In this document: positions 1 to 11,660 of the stretch, one piece after another
Numbering within the stretch: position 1 is the stretch's first letter
Layout of the letters: every line of letters begins with the position of its first letter
Assembly: GCA_015680685.1 (NCBI GenBank)
Contig: MNCI01011471.1
Location: 106,326 to 170,325, forward strand
Direction: 5' to 3'
From: Gnetum montanum
Taxonomy: Eukaryota > Streptophyta > Gnetopsida > Gnetales > Gnetaceae
DNA length: 64,000 bases
Position numbers and translations under genes: made by a program
Notes under the pieces: model-generated
Seen by the model: only the letters and a program-made list of their open reading frames with translations
What the model was told of the DNA's origin: nothing
Database searches by the model: none

Positions 1-2720
1 CTGAAGGTAATAAATAAATGGTCAGAAGCCTTTGCTTGGTCATATCTTGAATTAACTGGAATAGATCCTAGGATATGCCAACATAGAATTTACACTGATC
101 CCTCCATGAAGCCTCGAAGACAACTGTTGAGGTGATTGAACCCTAAGTTGAAGCAAGTAGTTAAGGAAGAAATCGAATAGCTTCTCAAGGTTGGGTTCAT
201 ATAGCTCATTGCTGATAGCGAATGGGTTAAACCCTTAATTATTATGCTTAAAAAGGGAGGAAAATAGAGGGTCTGCATAGATTTTAGGCTACTAAATATG
301 GCAACATTCAAAGATCACTTTCCATTGCCCTTTGTCGACCAAGTCTTAGACACCATCGCAGGGCATCGCTATTACAATTTTCTGGATGGATATAGCGAAT
401 ATAACCAAATACAAATAGCCCCAGAAGACCAAGCCAAGACTACGTTCACCAGTCCTTGGGGAATGTTTGCATACAAATAGATGTCGTTTGGCTTATGCAA
501 TGCCACTACAACATTTCAAAAACTAGTTATAAGCATATTCCAATAGCAAATAGGGAATGGCGTGGAGGTCTTTATGAACGACTTCTCCACTTATGGAGCA
601 AACTTTGATCAAGCCTTGGACTGGTTAGAGCAAGTGTTAAAAAGATGTGTAGAAACCAATTTGAGGATCAACTGGTAGAAAAGTCATTTGATGATCCAAG
701 AAGGCATAGTACTAGAGCACAAAATCTCACACACAAGGATAGAGGTAGACCCTGAGAAAATCAAAATTATCCAAGGAATTGCCCATGAACCGGAAACTGT
801 CAAAGATATTCAGTCATTCCTTTGACATACTGGCTACTATAGGAGATTTATTGAGAAATTTTCAAAGGTTGCCAAACCATTGGTGGAATTAACAAAAAAG
901 GACATACCTTTTGAGTGGACTAGGGAATGCGAACTAGCTTTCCAAACTTTAAAGCATAAGCTAGTAGAAACACCAATTCTACAAGCTCCTGACTAGTCCA
1001 AAGCATTTCATATCATGACTGAAGTGTCCAACTATGCTTTAGGAGCTGTACTTAAGCAGTTAGATGACTAAAAGCATCCTTATTACATCCACTGTGCAAG
1101 TAGAAGTATCACTGGTGCACAACTTAACTACACTACCACAGAGAAAGAATTAATAGCTGTAGTGTTTGCACTAGAAAAGTTTAGATACTATGTATTGGGA
1201 TATAAAGTATATATACATATAGATCATAGTGCAATAAGGTTCCCCATGAATAAGCCAATGGTAAGCCTTTGTAACATACGATGGCTTGTAATCTTACAAG
1301 AGTTCAATTTAACAATGATCGATTGCAAGGGAACTGAGAATGTAGTTGCTGATCATTTATCTCAGTTGTGATGGGACAACAAAGAGGATGAGTATCTAAT
1401 TTCTGATCATTTCCCTGATCAATTCTTCTTTGTTGGTGTAGTGAATAATCAATCACCCACGAAGACAAACTGGTACAGTAGCATTCTTACCTATCTCCTC
1501 ACCCAAAAAACACCACAGGAGTTAAACCTTAAGAAAAAACAATAGTTTCTTCACTGAGCCAAGTACTTTATGAAGATAAATGGGAAACTTTACAAAGTGT
1601 GTCCCAATGGCTTGGTTTGATGGTGTGTTCCCGATATAGATCAACTGCGAGTGCTCCAATATGCTCATGAGGGTCCTTGTGGGGGTCATTACGCTAGGAG
1701 ACGAATGACCATCAAGATCTTGCTTGTAGAATATTATTGGCCTACATTATTTTGGAATGCCCATTGTTTCATCCAATCTTGTCAGCATTGTAAACGTGAT
1801 GCGAGAATGATTGTTAGAATGGAGGGTTTGCAATAATGGATTCAACTGTTAGAAACCTTTGACATTTGAGGAATTGATTTTATGGGGCCAATTACACCAA
1901 TGTACAATGGAAAAGCTTATATTATTGTTATAATTGATTACCTAAAAAAATGGTCCAAAGTAGCTGTTGTTAAAGATTGTACATCATCTACAACTACACA
2001 ATTTGTTCAACAAAAAATCATAAACAGGTTTGGTGTGCCATGTGCACTTATTTTAGACAATGGTACACACTTCACAGGTGCAACTTCTTGGAAATTAATG
2101 CAATGCTTAGGGGTTGAGCATTAATTGACTACACCATACCATCCCCCAAGCAAACAGTCAAGCAAAAGTCACCAACAGGGAGATCACAAAGATATTGGCA
2201 AGAACTATTAGCAAGTTTAGGCGAGATTGGAGCACTAAACTAAATGATGTTCTTTGGGCATACCGCTCCACATGGAAACTGCCTATAAGCTACTCTCCCT
2301 ATGAGTTAGTGTATGGTAAATTACCAATGCTTCCCATTCAAATTGAGCTTCGTATACTATCCATAGCATGTGACCTCAACCTTGACCTTGATCTAGCATA
2401 GAAACAACAGTTAGTAACCCTTAACTTGCTACATGAATACCGATTAGCTGCCTTGTCATCTAACAAATTGTACAAGACCTTTAATAAACAACATCATGAT
2501 CTAAGAATTAGGAAAGTTAAATATCAATCAGGAGATAAGGTTCTCTACTAGAATCCCACACATGTGCCACAACGTACTAAATTTCAAACACTATGGAAAG
2601 GACCTTATATTATTTATACAACTTTTCCTTTAGGGGCCATGACAATATACAAATATGAGAGCCTGGATAAGAAACTTTTAGTCAACGTGCAACAAACCAA
2701 CCCTTTCCAGGAGCTTAGGA
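1..2720 (+). pseudogene. Element A: Ty3/gypsy pol remnant (RT, RNase H, integrase)
   Basis: This is a decayed pol reading frame entering from the left window edge. The order is reverse transcriptase (about 1-1000), RNase H (about 1000-1371), integrase zinc finger (about 1651-1830), integrase core (about 1861-2190) and integrase C-terminus (to about 2720). The RT palm shows KDHFPLPFVDQVLDT and YNQIQIAPEDQAKTTFTSPWG, typical of plant Athila/Tat-type gypsy elements. The second catalytic box reads FMND instead of FMDD, so polymerase activity is lost. RNase H shows TEKEL and DHS but its first acidic motif is altered. The integrase finger keeps its His pair and the CQHC pair, and the core keeps DNGTHF. 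Many in-frame TAG/TAA/TGA codons and a frameshift near 2150 show it is dead. The lineage call rests on remembered family motifs, not on a search. Confidence 0.93.
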
Positions 2721-2787
2721 CAACTAGTACACATGCTACCTCCCTTGATGAACAAATCTGCTCACTATTTCAGATCTCCTCATTCCA

Positions 2788-2810
2788 ACTTAGTCATGGG
2801 GGAGATGGCC
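2788..2810 (+). other. Element A: internal polypurine-tract-like copy
   Basis: The sequence TTAGTCATGGGGGAGATGG lies at the end of the pol remnant. It nearly duplicates the true 3' polypurine tract plus LTR start seen in this family (TTTAGTCATGGGGGTATGAT at the K 3' LTR). It could act as a second plus-strand primer or be a relic of a recombined end. The function is inferred. Confidence 0.5.
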
Positions 2811-2820
2811 ACCTATGCTA

Positions 2821-4673
2821 ACCGTTCTAGGCCCTAAGTTCTTTTAAAATTTTTTTTTACACATTTTTCCAACTTTTTTTTTTACACCATCATTCATATT
2901 TTTACTATTTTTTTGATTTCTTGATTTACTTTTATTCATCATCCAATAAGTGCTCATGATGGTGGATTAAATTATATCATATTGATTGCTAATGTTTGGT
3001 TTTTATCTTTGAATTATGATGCTAACATTAAGGTATGGTTCTTTTGGTAAAATAGGTAATGAGTCCACACCGTCCACTCATCTATACAACTCTATGGTCT
3101 CCTTTGGTTTGAAACTGTACAGTCCCTCTTTTTCTAAGTAAACTTTTAATGAATTGGTGGTTGGGTATTTTTAAAACTAAGGAAAGAATCAAAGGATGAA
3201 AAGGGTGTGACTTCAAGGGGATTTGATGCATTTGTGTTGGCCATTCTCTTGGGTGTTTGGATGCTTTTTCTTGGGTTTTCTTCCATTCTGACATTGTTCA
3301 AAAATCGGGAAGCTAAGTGAATAAAAATAAGTCTTTGCATGGTGTGGTTCTCATGCAAAAGAAAAAAAGAGAGAGTGAGAATTCAAAGCACACCCCTTAG
3401 ACATAATAAAGAAATATGGGCTACAAGCACTAGTTATGGAACTAAAAAGATATGTTACCCATGCCTGAAGGTTCCCTCTAACTAAGGCCCTTTCTCACTT
3501 CCTACTTCTCCATCTCGCTCTCTTTGGAATGGTGGTAGCTTTTTGTTGAAGCATTCTTGTTACTTCAGGTGGATGGATTGGTCAAATGTATTGATGCGAG
3601 GTCACTGAATGTGATTTGTTTGAGTCTGGATTTGGGATGAGTTCTACTCAGTCACATTAACCATAAAGTACATAAGGGGCTTTACACAACCTTGTTCTTG
3701 GGATTCCATTCCATTCTCTCCTCTCCATCTTTCTTTCCATTTTCCACCTCATTACTAGTTTTATCATTAGTCCATTCTGGGTTTATGCATTATTTTTCTT
3801 TGGTGAATTCTTGTGGGTTAGTTTTTAACTCTTGCTTCCAAATAACATTCCTAGAGCCTACGAACTCTTTGGTTTGTGGGGTATAAAAGGCATGAGCCTC
3901 CTTTGGGAAGGACCCGCTAGCATTTCTTTTTCGTGAAATTGTTAAATTCTTTCCCTTAAACATTTCCTACAATCAATCATTTCTTATTTCATCCCCATCC
4001 ATGACATCCATTTTCTTGGCATTGTTATTGATATCTTTCATCTTTCTTGTTCATCATGTTTTTCCATCTTATAGCTACCAGAGGTTTGCTCTTAGTTGTG
4101 GGGGCCTTGGCACAAATTTTTCAATTTTTTCCATTTTACTAATTGCATAACCCCTACACCTTGGGTAGTTTCCAGTGATAAATCTCTGAACCAGTTTTTG
4201 CCATAACCATAACTCAGCCAATGCGCTTCATATCGAGGCAAGGTATCAACTACATTATGGATTATCTATCCTTGCTCATTTGTGACTGTGTTGTGTGTGA
4301 AGATGGTAATCATACAAACAATGGACTGGGCTTGGAGGAAGCACTCAAGATGGATTGGAACTTGAGCATTTATGAAAGGAGCAAGTTTGGTGGTGTGGCT
4401 ATGATAAACAATGAAAGGTGCAATCTTAGCATTGGTGGCAACATGCTTCATTTTCTTTCTCTCTCTTTCTCTACAAGTTACCAAATAAAAACTTGGATGT
4501 TATTTATGTACGAGTGTTCACCACAGTGTTGTAATATGCTTATTGATCCATCACTGGGCATGTTGAATCTGTCATCCCATTCCACCGTCAGTTGTCAATT
4601 AGTCAATAAACCCATACCTTCTTAATATTTTGTAAGGAACTCGAGGACAAGTTTTCATTCAGTCTTGGGGGTA
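2821..4673 (+). other. Element A: 3' noncoding block between pol and 3' LTR
   Basis: About 1.85 kb without a supportable gene. It contains stretches shared with the same position in elements C, D and K. One is a segment near 3380-3490 running from GAATTCAAAGCACACCCC through the TGTTACCCATGCCTGAAGG stretch to CTCTAACTAAGGCCC. Another, just before the LTR, includes AGTCAATAAACCCATACCTT and CTCGAGGACAAGTTTTCATT. It ends in the purine tract TCTTGGGGGTA abutting the LTR. This is the family's 3' untranslated module. Confidence 0.75.
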
Positions 4674-5644
4674 TGATGAGAGTAGTTACTCTAGTAGTTT
4701 ATTCTAATTATTAGAGTGGTTATTATTGGAGTGATTACTCTAATTATTAGAGCGGTTATTATTGGAGCAATTACTCTAATAATTAGAGTGGTTATTATTA
4801 AAGTGCTTCCTCTAATTATTAGAGCAGTTCTTCTAATTATTAGAGCAGTTACTATAATTATTAGAGTAGTTGCTCCCAAGTCTATAAATACAGTGCCTAG
4901 GCACATAATTGAAAGGAAGTCTTTTAGTAGTCAAGTAGCAAAACTCTTGTAGTTTGTTTGAAAGTTAGAGCATTTTCCAAGTGCCTACAGCAGGAGGTTG
5001 AAGTATGGATGGATCTTTATTCAAGCATTATGTACCTAAGCACACCTTTTGTATGGCAATAAAGATGAGCTCTTTGATTCATCCTTACAGCACTTGAGAT
5101 TTGTTTTCTTACACATTTCTTTTATTTTATTTTCTTATGCATTAATTTTATTTTATGCACTTTACATTTCTGTTATTAGCATAGCAATTCATTTTGATCA
5201 ATTTAGCAAATTGTTAAATTACACTTAGTACGATCACTTCGAGCATGTGTGTAACACTTGGTAACCCAGTAACGATTAGTGTTTGGTAATCCCAGTAGTG
5301 TTGCACTGGTTCAAGATGTGTACGACAAGTGAGAACAGATACTAGTGTTAGGATTAGTTAAAGCCTAGTTAATCAGTAGTTAAGTTAAATTACTTAGTTA
5401 TCTCTCTCTCTTCTCCCTTGTTAGCAGTAGGACATAAAAACATAAATCTGATAAAAATCATATGCCTCAAGCTTACTTAACCATACAATTATGACATATA
5501 GGTAAGCTTGGGAAGACAAAGATCAACCAACCCGTCCTTGTTCGACAAGGGCACATAAGCACTTAGTCCTTGAAATTCAACCGAATCATGCATGAAACGC
5601 TTGTATTCGTATGGTTGAGTGTAGGGGTACCTCGCCACTCATCA
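4674..5644 (+). mobile_element. Element A 3' LTR
   Basis: A 971-bp LTR beginning TGATGAG and ending CTCATCA (short terminal inverted repeats). The U3 holds a palindromic repeat array (4684-4870). A TATA box TATAAATA is at 4883-4890. The polyadenylation signal AATAAA is at 5058-5063 in the conserved block GGCAATAAAGATGAG. The U5 end shares GTATGGTTGAGTGTAGGGG and the following bases with all other LTRs of the family in this window. The 5' partner lies outside the window, so the target duplication cannot be checked. Confidence 0.92.
4684..4870 (+). repeat. Palindromic tandem array in the element A U3
   Basis: Repeated units of the type CTCTAATTATTAGAG followed by GYGGTTATTATTGGAG. Each unit is close to its own reverse complement, so both strands read as Ile/Arg-rich open frames with no coding meaning. 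It sits directly upstream of the TATA box, where LTR enhancers lie. A regulatory role is inferred. Confidence 0.8.
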
Positions 5645-6619
5645 TAACTAGAGGATATTACAGTAAACCACTTTTATTAATAAAATTATTTTTTTAATTT
5701 CTATTTTCTTTTCTATTTCTGTTATTTATTTACCATTCATTCATTTACTTATCAAAGTATTTTATGATATTTTCATTACATTACTTATGAATATGATGAA
5801 TTAAGCAATGAGCAATCATGTTTTTATGACATTTGGCAATGGGATGTCACAAGTGTGAGTTAAGGAGTCTCATGCATGTATAGATCTTATCTCATTACCT
5901 TTGTATGATCCAAGACTATAAGTTTTGTACAAATATCTTTTGATTATTAGTGAAATAAAAGTTGGATGCTATTGCATATTTTTTTTCTTTAAGTTAGAAA
6001 GCAAAAATGTTTTTTGGATGTACCAATGATCAATAGGTGATAGATATTGATCAATGGAAAATTGGGATGTCAAGGAAAGAGTCATAAACTCTTGATTTCA
6101 TCATTACTTCTTAGTACTAGAATCACCTAAGCTTACCTCTAGGAGTATAATATTCAAGTGAGTTATAGATGAGATGATGAACCAACAACATAACTGATCT
6201 AGTTGTAGAATATCTCATCAATAAGCATTCATAAAGCACATTATTTGGTTTTTCCCACACAAATACAAACATAATTAAGAAATAGAAAAATTGTAAATGA
6301 TTGATATTTGAGCTTAAAAATATAAAAATTACTAATTAAACACACCAAATTTATTAAGGAACACAAGAAAAATAGCAAAAAGGACAGAAAGATTTGACAT
6401 GACATTGAGGATTATCCCTCATAACTAATTTATGTATATCACCTTATAGACCTTTGAATATAAGACACATGATTGATCATGAGGTACTCTTATAGGTAAA
6501 AGGTACTTTTAGTAATTATTTAGGTGTTGCCCATTAACTAAGAAAATTTTATCTAGCTCATCTAGATGATAGATGTATGCTACACTAGAGTGGTGATTGG
6601 TATGGACAATATATGATCC
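5645..6619. other. AT-rich spacer, probably decayed 3' end of element B
   Basis: No gene, LTR or structured RNA is recognisable. It lies between the element A LTR and the integrase C-terminus of minus-strand element B, so it should include B's 3' untranslated region. I could not identify a 3' LTR for B here. Confidence 0.4.
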
Positions 6620-8198
6620 TTCCTATTGAAATTAAAATTTATCCAAATGGATCCAATATAGAAAATTAAAATAAAAGACCTTATCACTAGGTTTAAGGTT
6701 TAACTCTTTTGCATGAACATCATGGTGAGCCTTAGTGTGGAAATGTTCCAATTCATTACACATCAAGGTGATTCTATAATTTTCATTGAGAATGTTAAGA
6801 TTAATTAATCTGTCTTTCTGTGTAGAATCTAAGGTCATATCAAAGTCTACAACATACCTTAAGATTTTTATTTCAAGATCAATAGGTAGTTATGGAACCT
6901 ATCTATAGATCAACTTGAATGATGTGTAACCCACTAGATTTTTTTCATGTTTTTCAATAACCCCAAAGAGCATTATTAAGCTTGTTGGTCCAATCTCTTC
7001 TACATCTACTAACCATTCTTTTGAGTATTCTACTAATTTCAATGTTAGTAACTTCTATCTGGCCATTGGCCTATGGATAATAAGGGGAGGTTAACTTATG
7101 ATAAACTTCATAATATTTCAATAAATTCTTGAAAACCTTACCAATAAAATGATTATCATTATTGGAGATTAAGATTCAAGGGATTTCAAACCTATGGAGT
7201 ACATTGTTTGAAGGAAATTTTGCTACAGTGATAGATAAATAGTTCTTAATGGTAGTAGCTTTCACCCACTTCATGCAATAATCTACATAGATAATGATGT
7301 ATGCCTTACCATTAGGGATTATGAAAATAAGATTGATAAAGTTAATTTTCCATACATTGAAGGGATCTAGTGGTTAGATCCACTATTCCTCCATACATGA
7401 GGACATAGCTCCCTCACATTGGCACTTATCATAGCAATATATGAAGTATTAATTTTTACAAAACATGGTGAACCAAAAATAGCCCATGAGTAGTAGCTTT
7501 CTCATGGTTCTCTTTTTAGCATAGTGCCCACCATACATACCATGGTGAACATGGGCTAAGACATTATGTTGGCTTTTATTAGAAACACACCACCTTATTA
7601 GACAATTAGGGATTCACTTCTAGGAATGCTCTTTGACAATTAAGTAAGGCCTCATCTAGTGTTGGAATTATTAGATATTGCATTTATTCCACCTAGGAGA
7701 AAGCTTTGGGGCCACTAGGTAATTAAGAATGTCCATGAATCATGGACACTCATGTTTACTATTCAAGTTGAAAATGACCTTATAAACATGATCCTCTAGA
7801 AAATCATCAAGAAGTACATCTTCTTCTTTGTTGTCAATTTGTAGAAATGATAGATGATTTGCCACCATGTTCTCATCTCCCTTATGATCAATCATGTGAA
7901 GATTGAACTCCTATAAGAGAACAAGCAATTAGATCATATAAGGTTTGACATCTAGTTTATTCATAAGGGACTAGATGGTACTATAATTAGTGTGAACTAA
8001 AAAATTTGCCTTCAAAACATAATGGATAAATTTTTGAAGTGTAGAAATGATCATCATCAATTATTTTTCCATGGTGATGTAGTTTAGTTGAGGTTTCATG
8101 ATGCATTTGCTAGTACAATAAATGTACTAGGGCTTCTTCTTCTCATTAAATTACATTAGGATAGCATCTAATGCAAAATTGGAAGCATCTATCATTAT
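6620..8198 (-). pseudogene. Element B, part 1: gypsy integrase and RNase H (minus strand)
   Basis: Read on the minus strand from 8198 down, this gives the RNase H end (about 8198-7850), a linker, the integrase zinc-finger area (about 7600-7430), the integrase core (about 7400-7000) and the integrase C-terminus (6838-6632). RNase H readable residues include VHTNYSTIKSLMNKLD and MIDHKGDENMVANHLSFLQI. The core readable residues include IPNGKAYIIIYVDYCMKWVK. The usual DNGTHF box reads NNDNHF, so a catalytic Asp is lost. There are several in-frame stops. The segment continues at 14672, because element C inserted inside RNase H. A gypsy identity is certain at superfamily level. Confidence 0.85.
8194..8198. 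repeat. Element C target-site duplication, left copy
   Basis: ATTAT immediately before the element C 5' LTR, matched exactly by ATTAT at 14667-14671. Confidence 0.88.
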
Positions 8199-9070
8199 TA
8201 ATGAGTTATGATTTACCTAGCCTTGACATCAGAGCCTTGACATCTGATGAATCGTTGTTTTCTATCTACTTTGATGTTAGGTACGTGATGTTCAGTATGC
8301 AATGTCGGGTGTCCAACGATGGGGTATATACTCTAGCCTATAAATATAGCGCTTGGGCTCCCATTTTAATAAGTTTTGAAATATTTTTTCATAGTTTTGT
8401 TAATAGAGTATCCAAATTTATGCAGTTTTGTTCTATAATCTTAGAGAAAAATTAGTGAGTATCCACATAGTGGATCTGAGTCAGTTGTACAAAGTCTTAT
8501 TCGATTGGCAATGTACCTAGACATATTCCATGAATGGCGATAAGATTGACATTGATTCTTATTCATTGCAGCACTTTGACTTAGATTAGATTTACTTTTC
8601 ATGTACTTAGTTAATATTTACATTTTCATGCATGTTAATTAATTAAGCACATAAGTATGATCGCTTCAAGCATCCGTATGACTCTTGGTAATCCCAACAA
8701 TGCTTAATGTTTTGAACCCAATGGCATTATATGTGTTTAGGATGTGCACCAGAAGTGTGATCAGATACTTATGTTAGGGTAGTTGATTATTAATTAGAAA
8801 TTAGAATAGTTGAACTGATTACAAATTGGGTTTCAACCTATTATTAATTGTAGAATAATAAAATATAAAATAATAAAAATCGTATGCCTCACTTTGGACT
8901 AAACCATACATGATAAAGCTACCACTAGTCCAAGTGGGAAGACAACAAACTGTGATTAAGGCGTAGCAATCTAGATGCCACAACTAGTCCCATCCATAGA
9001 ATTTGACCGAATCATGTGTGAATGCTTGTGATTCATATGGTTGGGCGTAGGGGTAGCTCACCACTTATCA
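8199..9070 (+). repeat. Element C 5' LTR
   Basis: 872 bp. The start is TAATGAG, a decayed TGATGAG. TATAAATA is at 8339-8346. The U5 contains GGGAAGACA and ATTCATATGGTTGGG and ends CACTTATCA. It pairs with the LTR at 13762-14666; the first ~150 bp of U3 differ by indels of short GACATC/GATGTT-type units. Confidence 0.9.
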
Positions 9071-9071
9071 T

Positions 9072-9090
9072 TAGCATCATTGCCAATGAT
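9072..9090 (+). promoter_or_regulatory. Element C primer-binding site, tRNA-Asp type (decayed)
   Basis: TAGCATCATTGCCAATGAT, one base after the LTR. The plant tRNA-Asp complement is TGGCGCCGTTGCCGGGGAT, which matches at 12 of 19 positions; six of the seven mismatches are transitions. Confidence 0.65.
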
Positions 9091-9202
9091 GGTGCTAGTT
9101 ATCTAGATTAGTTATATTATACATGATTTTTGTAAAGGTATTAACGATCTATCTCTTAGAAAACATTAATATATTAAATCATACAAATTACCAAACAAAA
9201 CC

Positions 9203-11660
9203 ATGTCTTCTTCACATAGGACTCATAATGCATCGTATGATGAGAACACTCGTAGGAGAAATGATAGGATATATATTGAAGAAAATTTGAGTGAACAACT
9301 TCAAGAAAGTGTTTCCTATTCTCATTTAGATCCTTACTACACCCAAAGACTGCATTCAACTGGTGTAGACAATCCTAGAAAAGATGAAGAAAGTCCTAGA
9401 ACAAGGAGGACCTCAAGGCTTGGGACCTCCTCTAAGCTTAGAAAAGATAGAGTAAGGGACCATGGAAGGAACTATAGAAGCCATGGTGATTCTCCCAGTT
9501 CCTCATCTTCTACTTCCTTTTCAATGTCTAGTTCTGATGAAGATGAACATAGGTATAGAGATAGAGCTACACTACAAGATCAAGACAAAGATAGAAATCA
9601 AACCCAAGCGAAAAATCAAAGATATCACAATGAGCATAGACACGATCATCACAATCAAGCAAATAGAAATGGAAATTTTCATCACAACATGTCTAATGAC
9701 AATGAACCCTTGTTGGCCACTAAGAGCCTGATGGAGATCATGGAGGCAGTTAAGATACCTCACAGGCATCACAGGGACAATTGCTTACCTAGGCTGGATA
9801 TAAAAAATATTCCTAAATTTGTGGGAGGCTATGATTCAGATCCACAACATGATCTACATGTCTTCCATGATGCCTATGTCTTATACAACATTGAAAGTGG
9901 ATGGAAAAAGCTGAAGCTCTTTCCTAGGATACTAATCAACAAAGCCAAAGTGTGGTATCGATCATTGGAACTAAGTTTCATTCACCAATGGTTCATAATG
10001 CTAGAAATTTTCAATGAAAAATACCAAACCTATGTGAGGGTGTCCAACTTAAGAAGACAAATCCAAAAGTGGAAGCAAGAAAATCATGAACCCTTGGATG
10101 TGGCCTTGGATAGATACTATTTGCTACTACATAGATGCCCAAGCCATGGTTTCTTTGGGGAAAGACAACTTTTCCACATCATAGATGGGCTTCATAATGA
10201 AACAAGGGAGACCCTTGGGATGTATAATCTAGGTTAATTATACAAGCTACAAACCCATCAAATCAAAGAGTTAATCAAGCATGTGTGAAAGAAGAAGGAG
10301 AGATATGTAGATGAAAGAATGTAGAGGAAAATAACTAGGATCCAACTCTACAAAAGAAAATTATTCATATCTATGATAAGGAAAAAGAGATGATTTTACA
10401 ATGGACCTTTCCAATACAAAATTTTATCATTGAGATTAAAGAAAAGTTGGATAAGATATCAGAATCATTGAATGAGAAAGGTAAAACTTGCGTAGAAATC
10501 ATACAGGAGAGAGTAGCGCAAAATGAATCAAGTGATCATAACAAAAGGAGGAAAAAGAACCAAGAAACAACTAGGAACACTTTTCAACAAAAAAGAGAAA
10601 TAGCCGTAAAAGAAGAGGCTATAGACTCAACCATTGAAGAGGATGGTGGATATGACATTTGCTTATATGACCATTCAAATGGCCATTGCCCAGTCTTGTT
10701 GCATCTACAAGAGTATTGGACTAATGCATTAAATCCAAAGTTTGTACAAAAGTACATGCCCATGAGATTTCCTCTTCCATGCAGTAATTATAGACAACCC
10801 AAAACCAACTGTACTATCTTGGGGGGACTTACCAGCCTCAACACTGGCATCAACGGTAGTGGCAACAACCAGAATCATGGGGGAGGTCACCACCAAACCA
10901 GCCATATCCTTCCTACCAACTAAACCCCCATAGATATTATATTCAACACCATGTTTCACCAACTAGTTCTACTTCCTCTACCTAAAATCACTACTACCAC
11001 TCTTCCAAATATCATTATCGCACAACATCTTATACGAGATCACCACCTCACACCTCTCATCCTACATCATATCCTCAATATTCTCATACTCACCTCCACC
11101 ATATGTCACCTCCAACAACATAGGAAGGTTCAGTATCACAACATTAATGAGAGAATACAACTTGTGCTATGAACATACATGTAAATGATAACGCTAGTAG
11201 ATCTCAACCAAAGTCTTGAAAACATCCCTTCTAGAGGAAAGGCTATAAGCTGAAGTAAAACACTCATGGACCTACACATCACATGAAATAGCACATGGAC
11301 AATCTGATACAACTATTTTCCTCACAAAAATGATGTGTCCTAACCATACAAAAAAGCTAATAACCATCACCGCTCCAACACAAGACATAAATGATAAACC
11401 TATCATTGTGGAGAGATAGAAGAATCCATGCATTACCAATAATGATAAAGGGTGCACTTGTGGTTTGGAAGTTCAAACTATTAACATAACCCCTATACCA
11501 ATCCAACATAAATCTCAAGAGCAAGTGTGTGAGCAAAAGACAACCTACACAGTAACCATTGAACCAAAAGACATCCTGTGGCTTCAAAATGAGAATATAA
11601 AACTGTTTCAAAGATGTATGGAAGTAATTGATTTACTTATCAGTTTTGGAATTTTTTGAT
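9203..11660 (+). pseudogene. Element C gag (nearly open N-terminal 344 codons)
   Basis: Structural capsid polyprotein of a Ty3/gypsy element. The frame starts MSSSHRTHNASYDENTRRR and is open to 10237. A basic, Ser-rich and His/Asn-rich linker comes first. It is followed by the Retrotrans_gag core (about residues 205-340), with FVGGYDSDPQHDLHVFHDAY, WKKLKLFPRI, AKVWYRSLE and FHIIDGLHNETRETLG. After stops near 10238-10389 the frame reopens (10390-10923) and reaches a zinc-knuckle-like motif at 10651-10689 (YDICLYDHSNGHC, first Cys lost). A Gln/His/Pro-rich tail is recognisable to about 11660 in shifted frames. It is clearly homologous to gag of elements E and K. The start is chosen because D and J begin with a similar M-(A/S)-S-S. 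Confidence 0.88.

Noticed and set aside
3082-3358. Overlapping minus-strand open frames
   Set aside because: Two frames over the same noncoding block with no homology to each other's context; chance opens.
4221-4625. A 134-codon plus-strand open frame before the A 3' LTR
   Set aside because: It lies in the family's 3' noncoding block, has no recognised domain and is not kept in other copies.
4691-4952. Open frames on both strands rich in Ile/Arg/Thr
   Set aside because: They arise from the palindromic U3 repeat array of the element A LTR and have no protein character.
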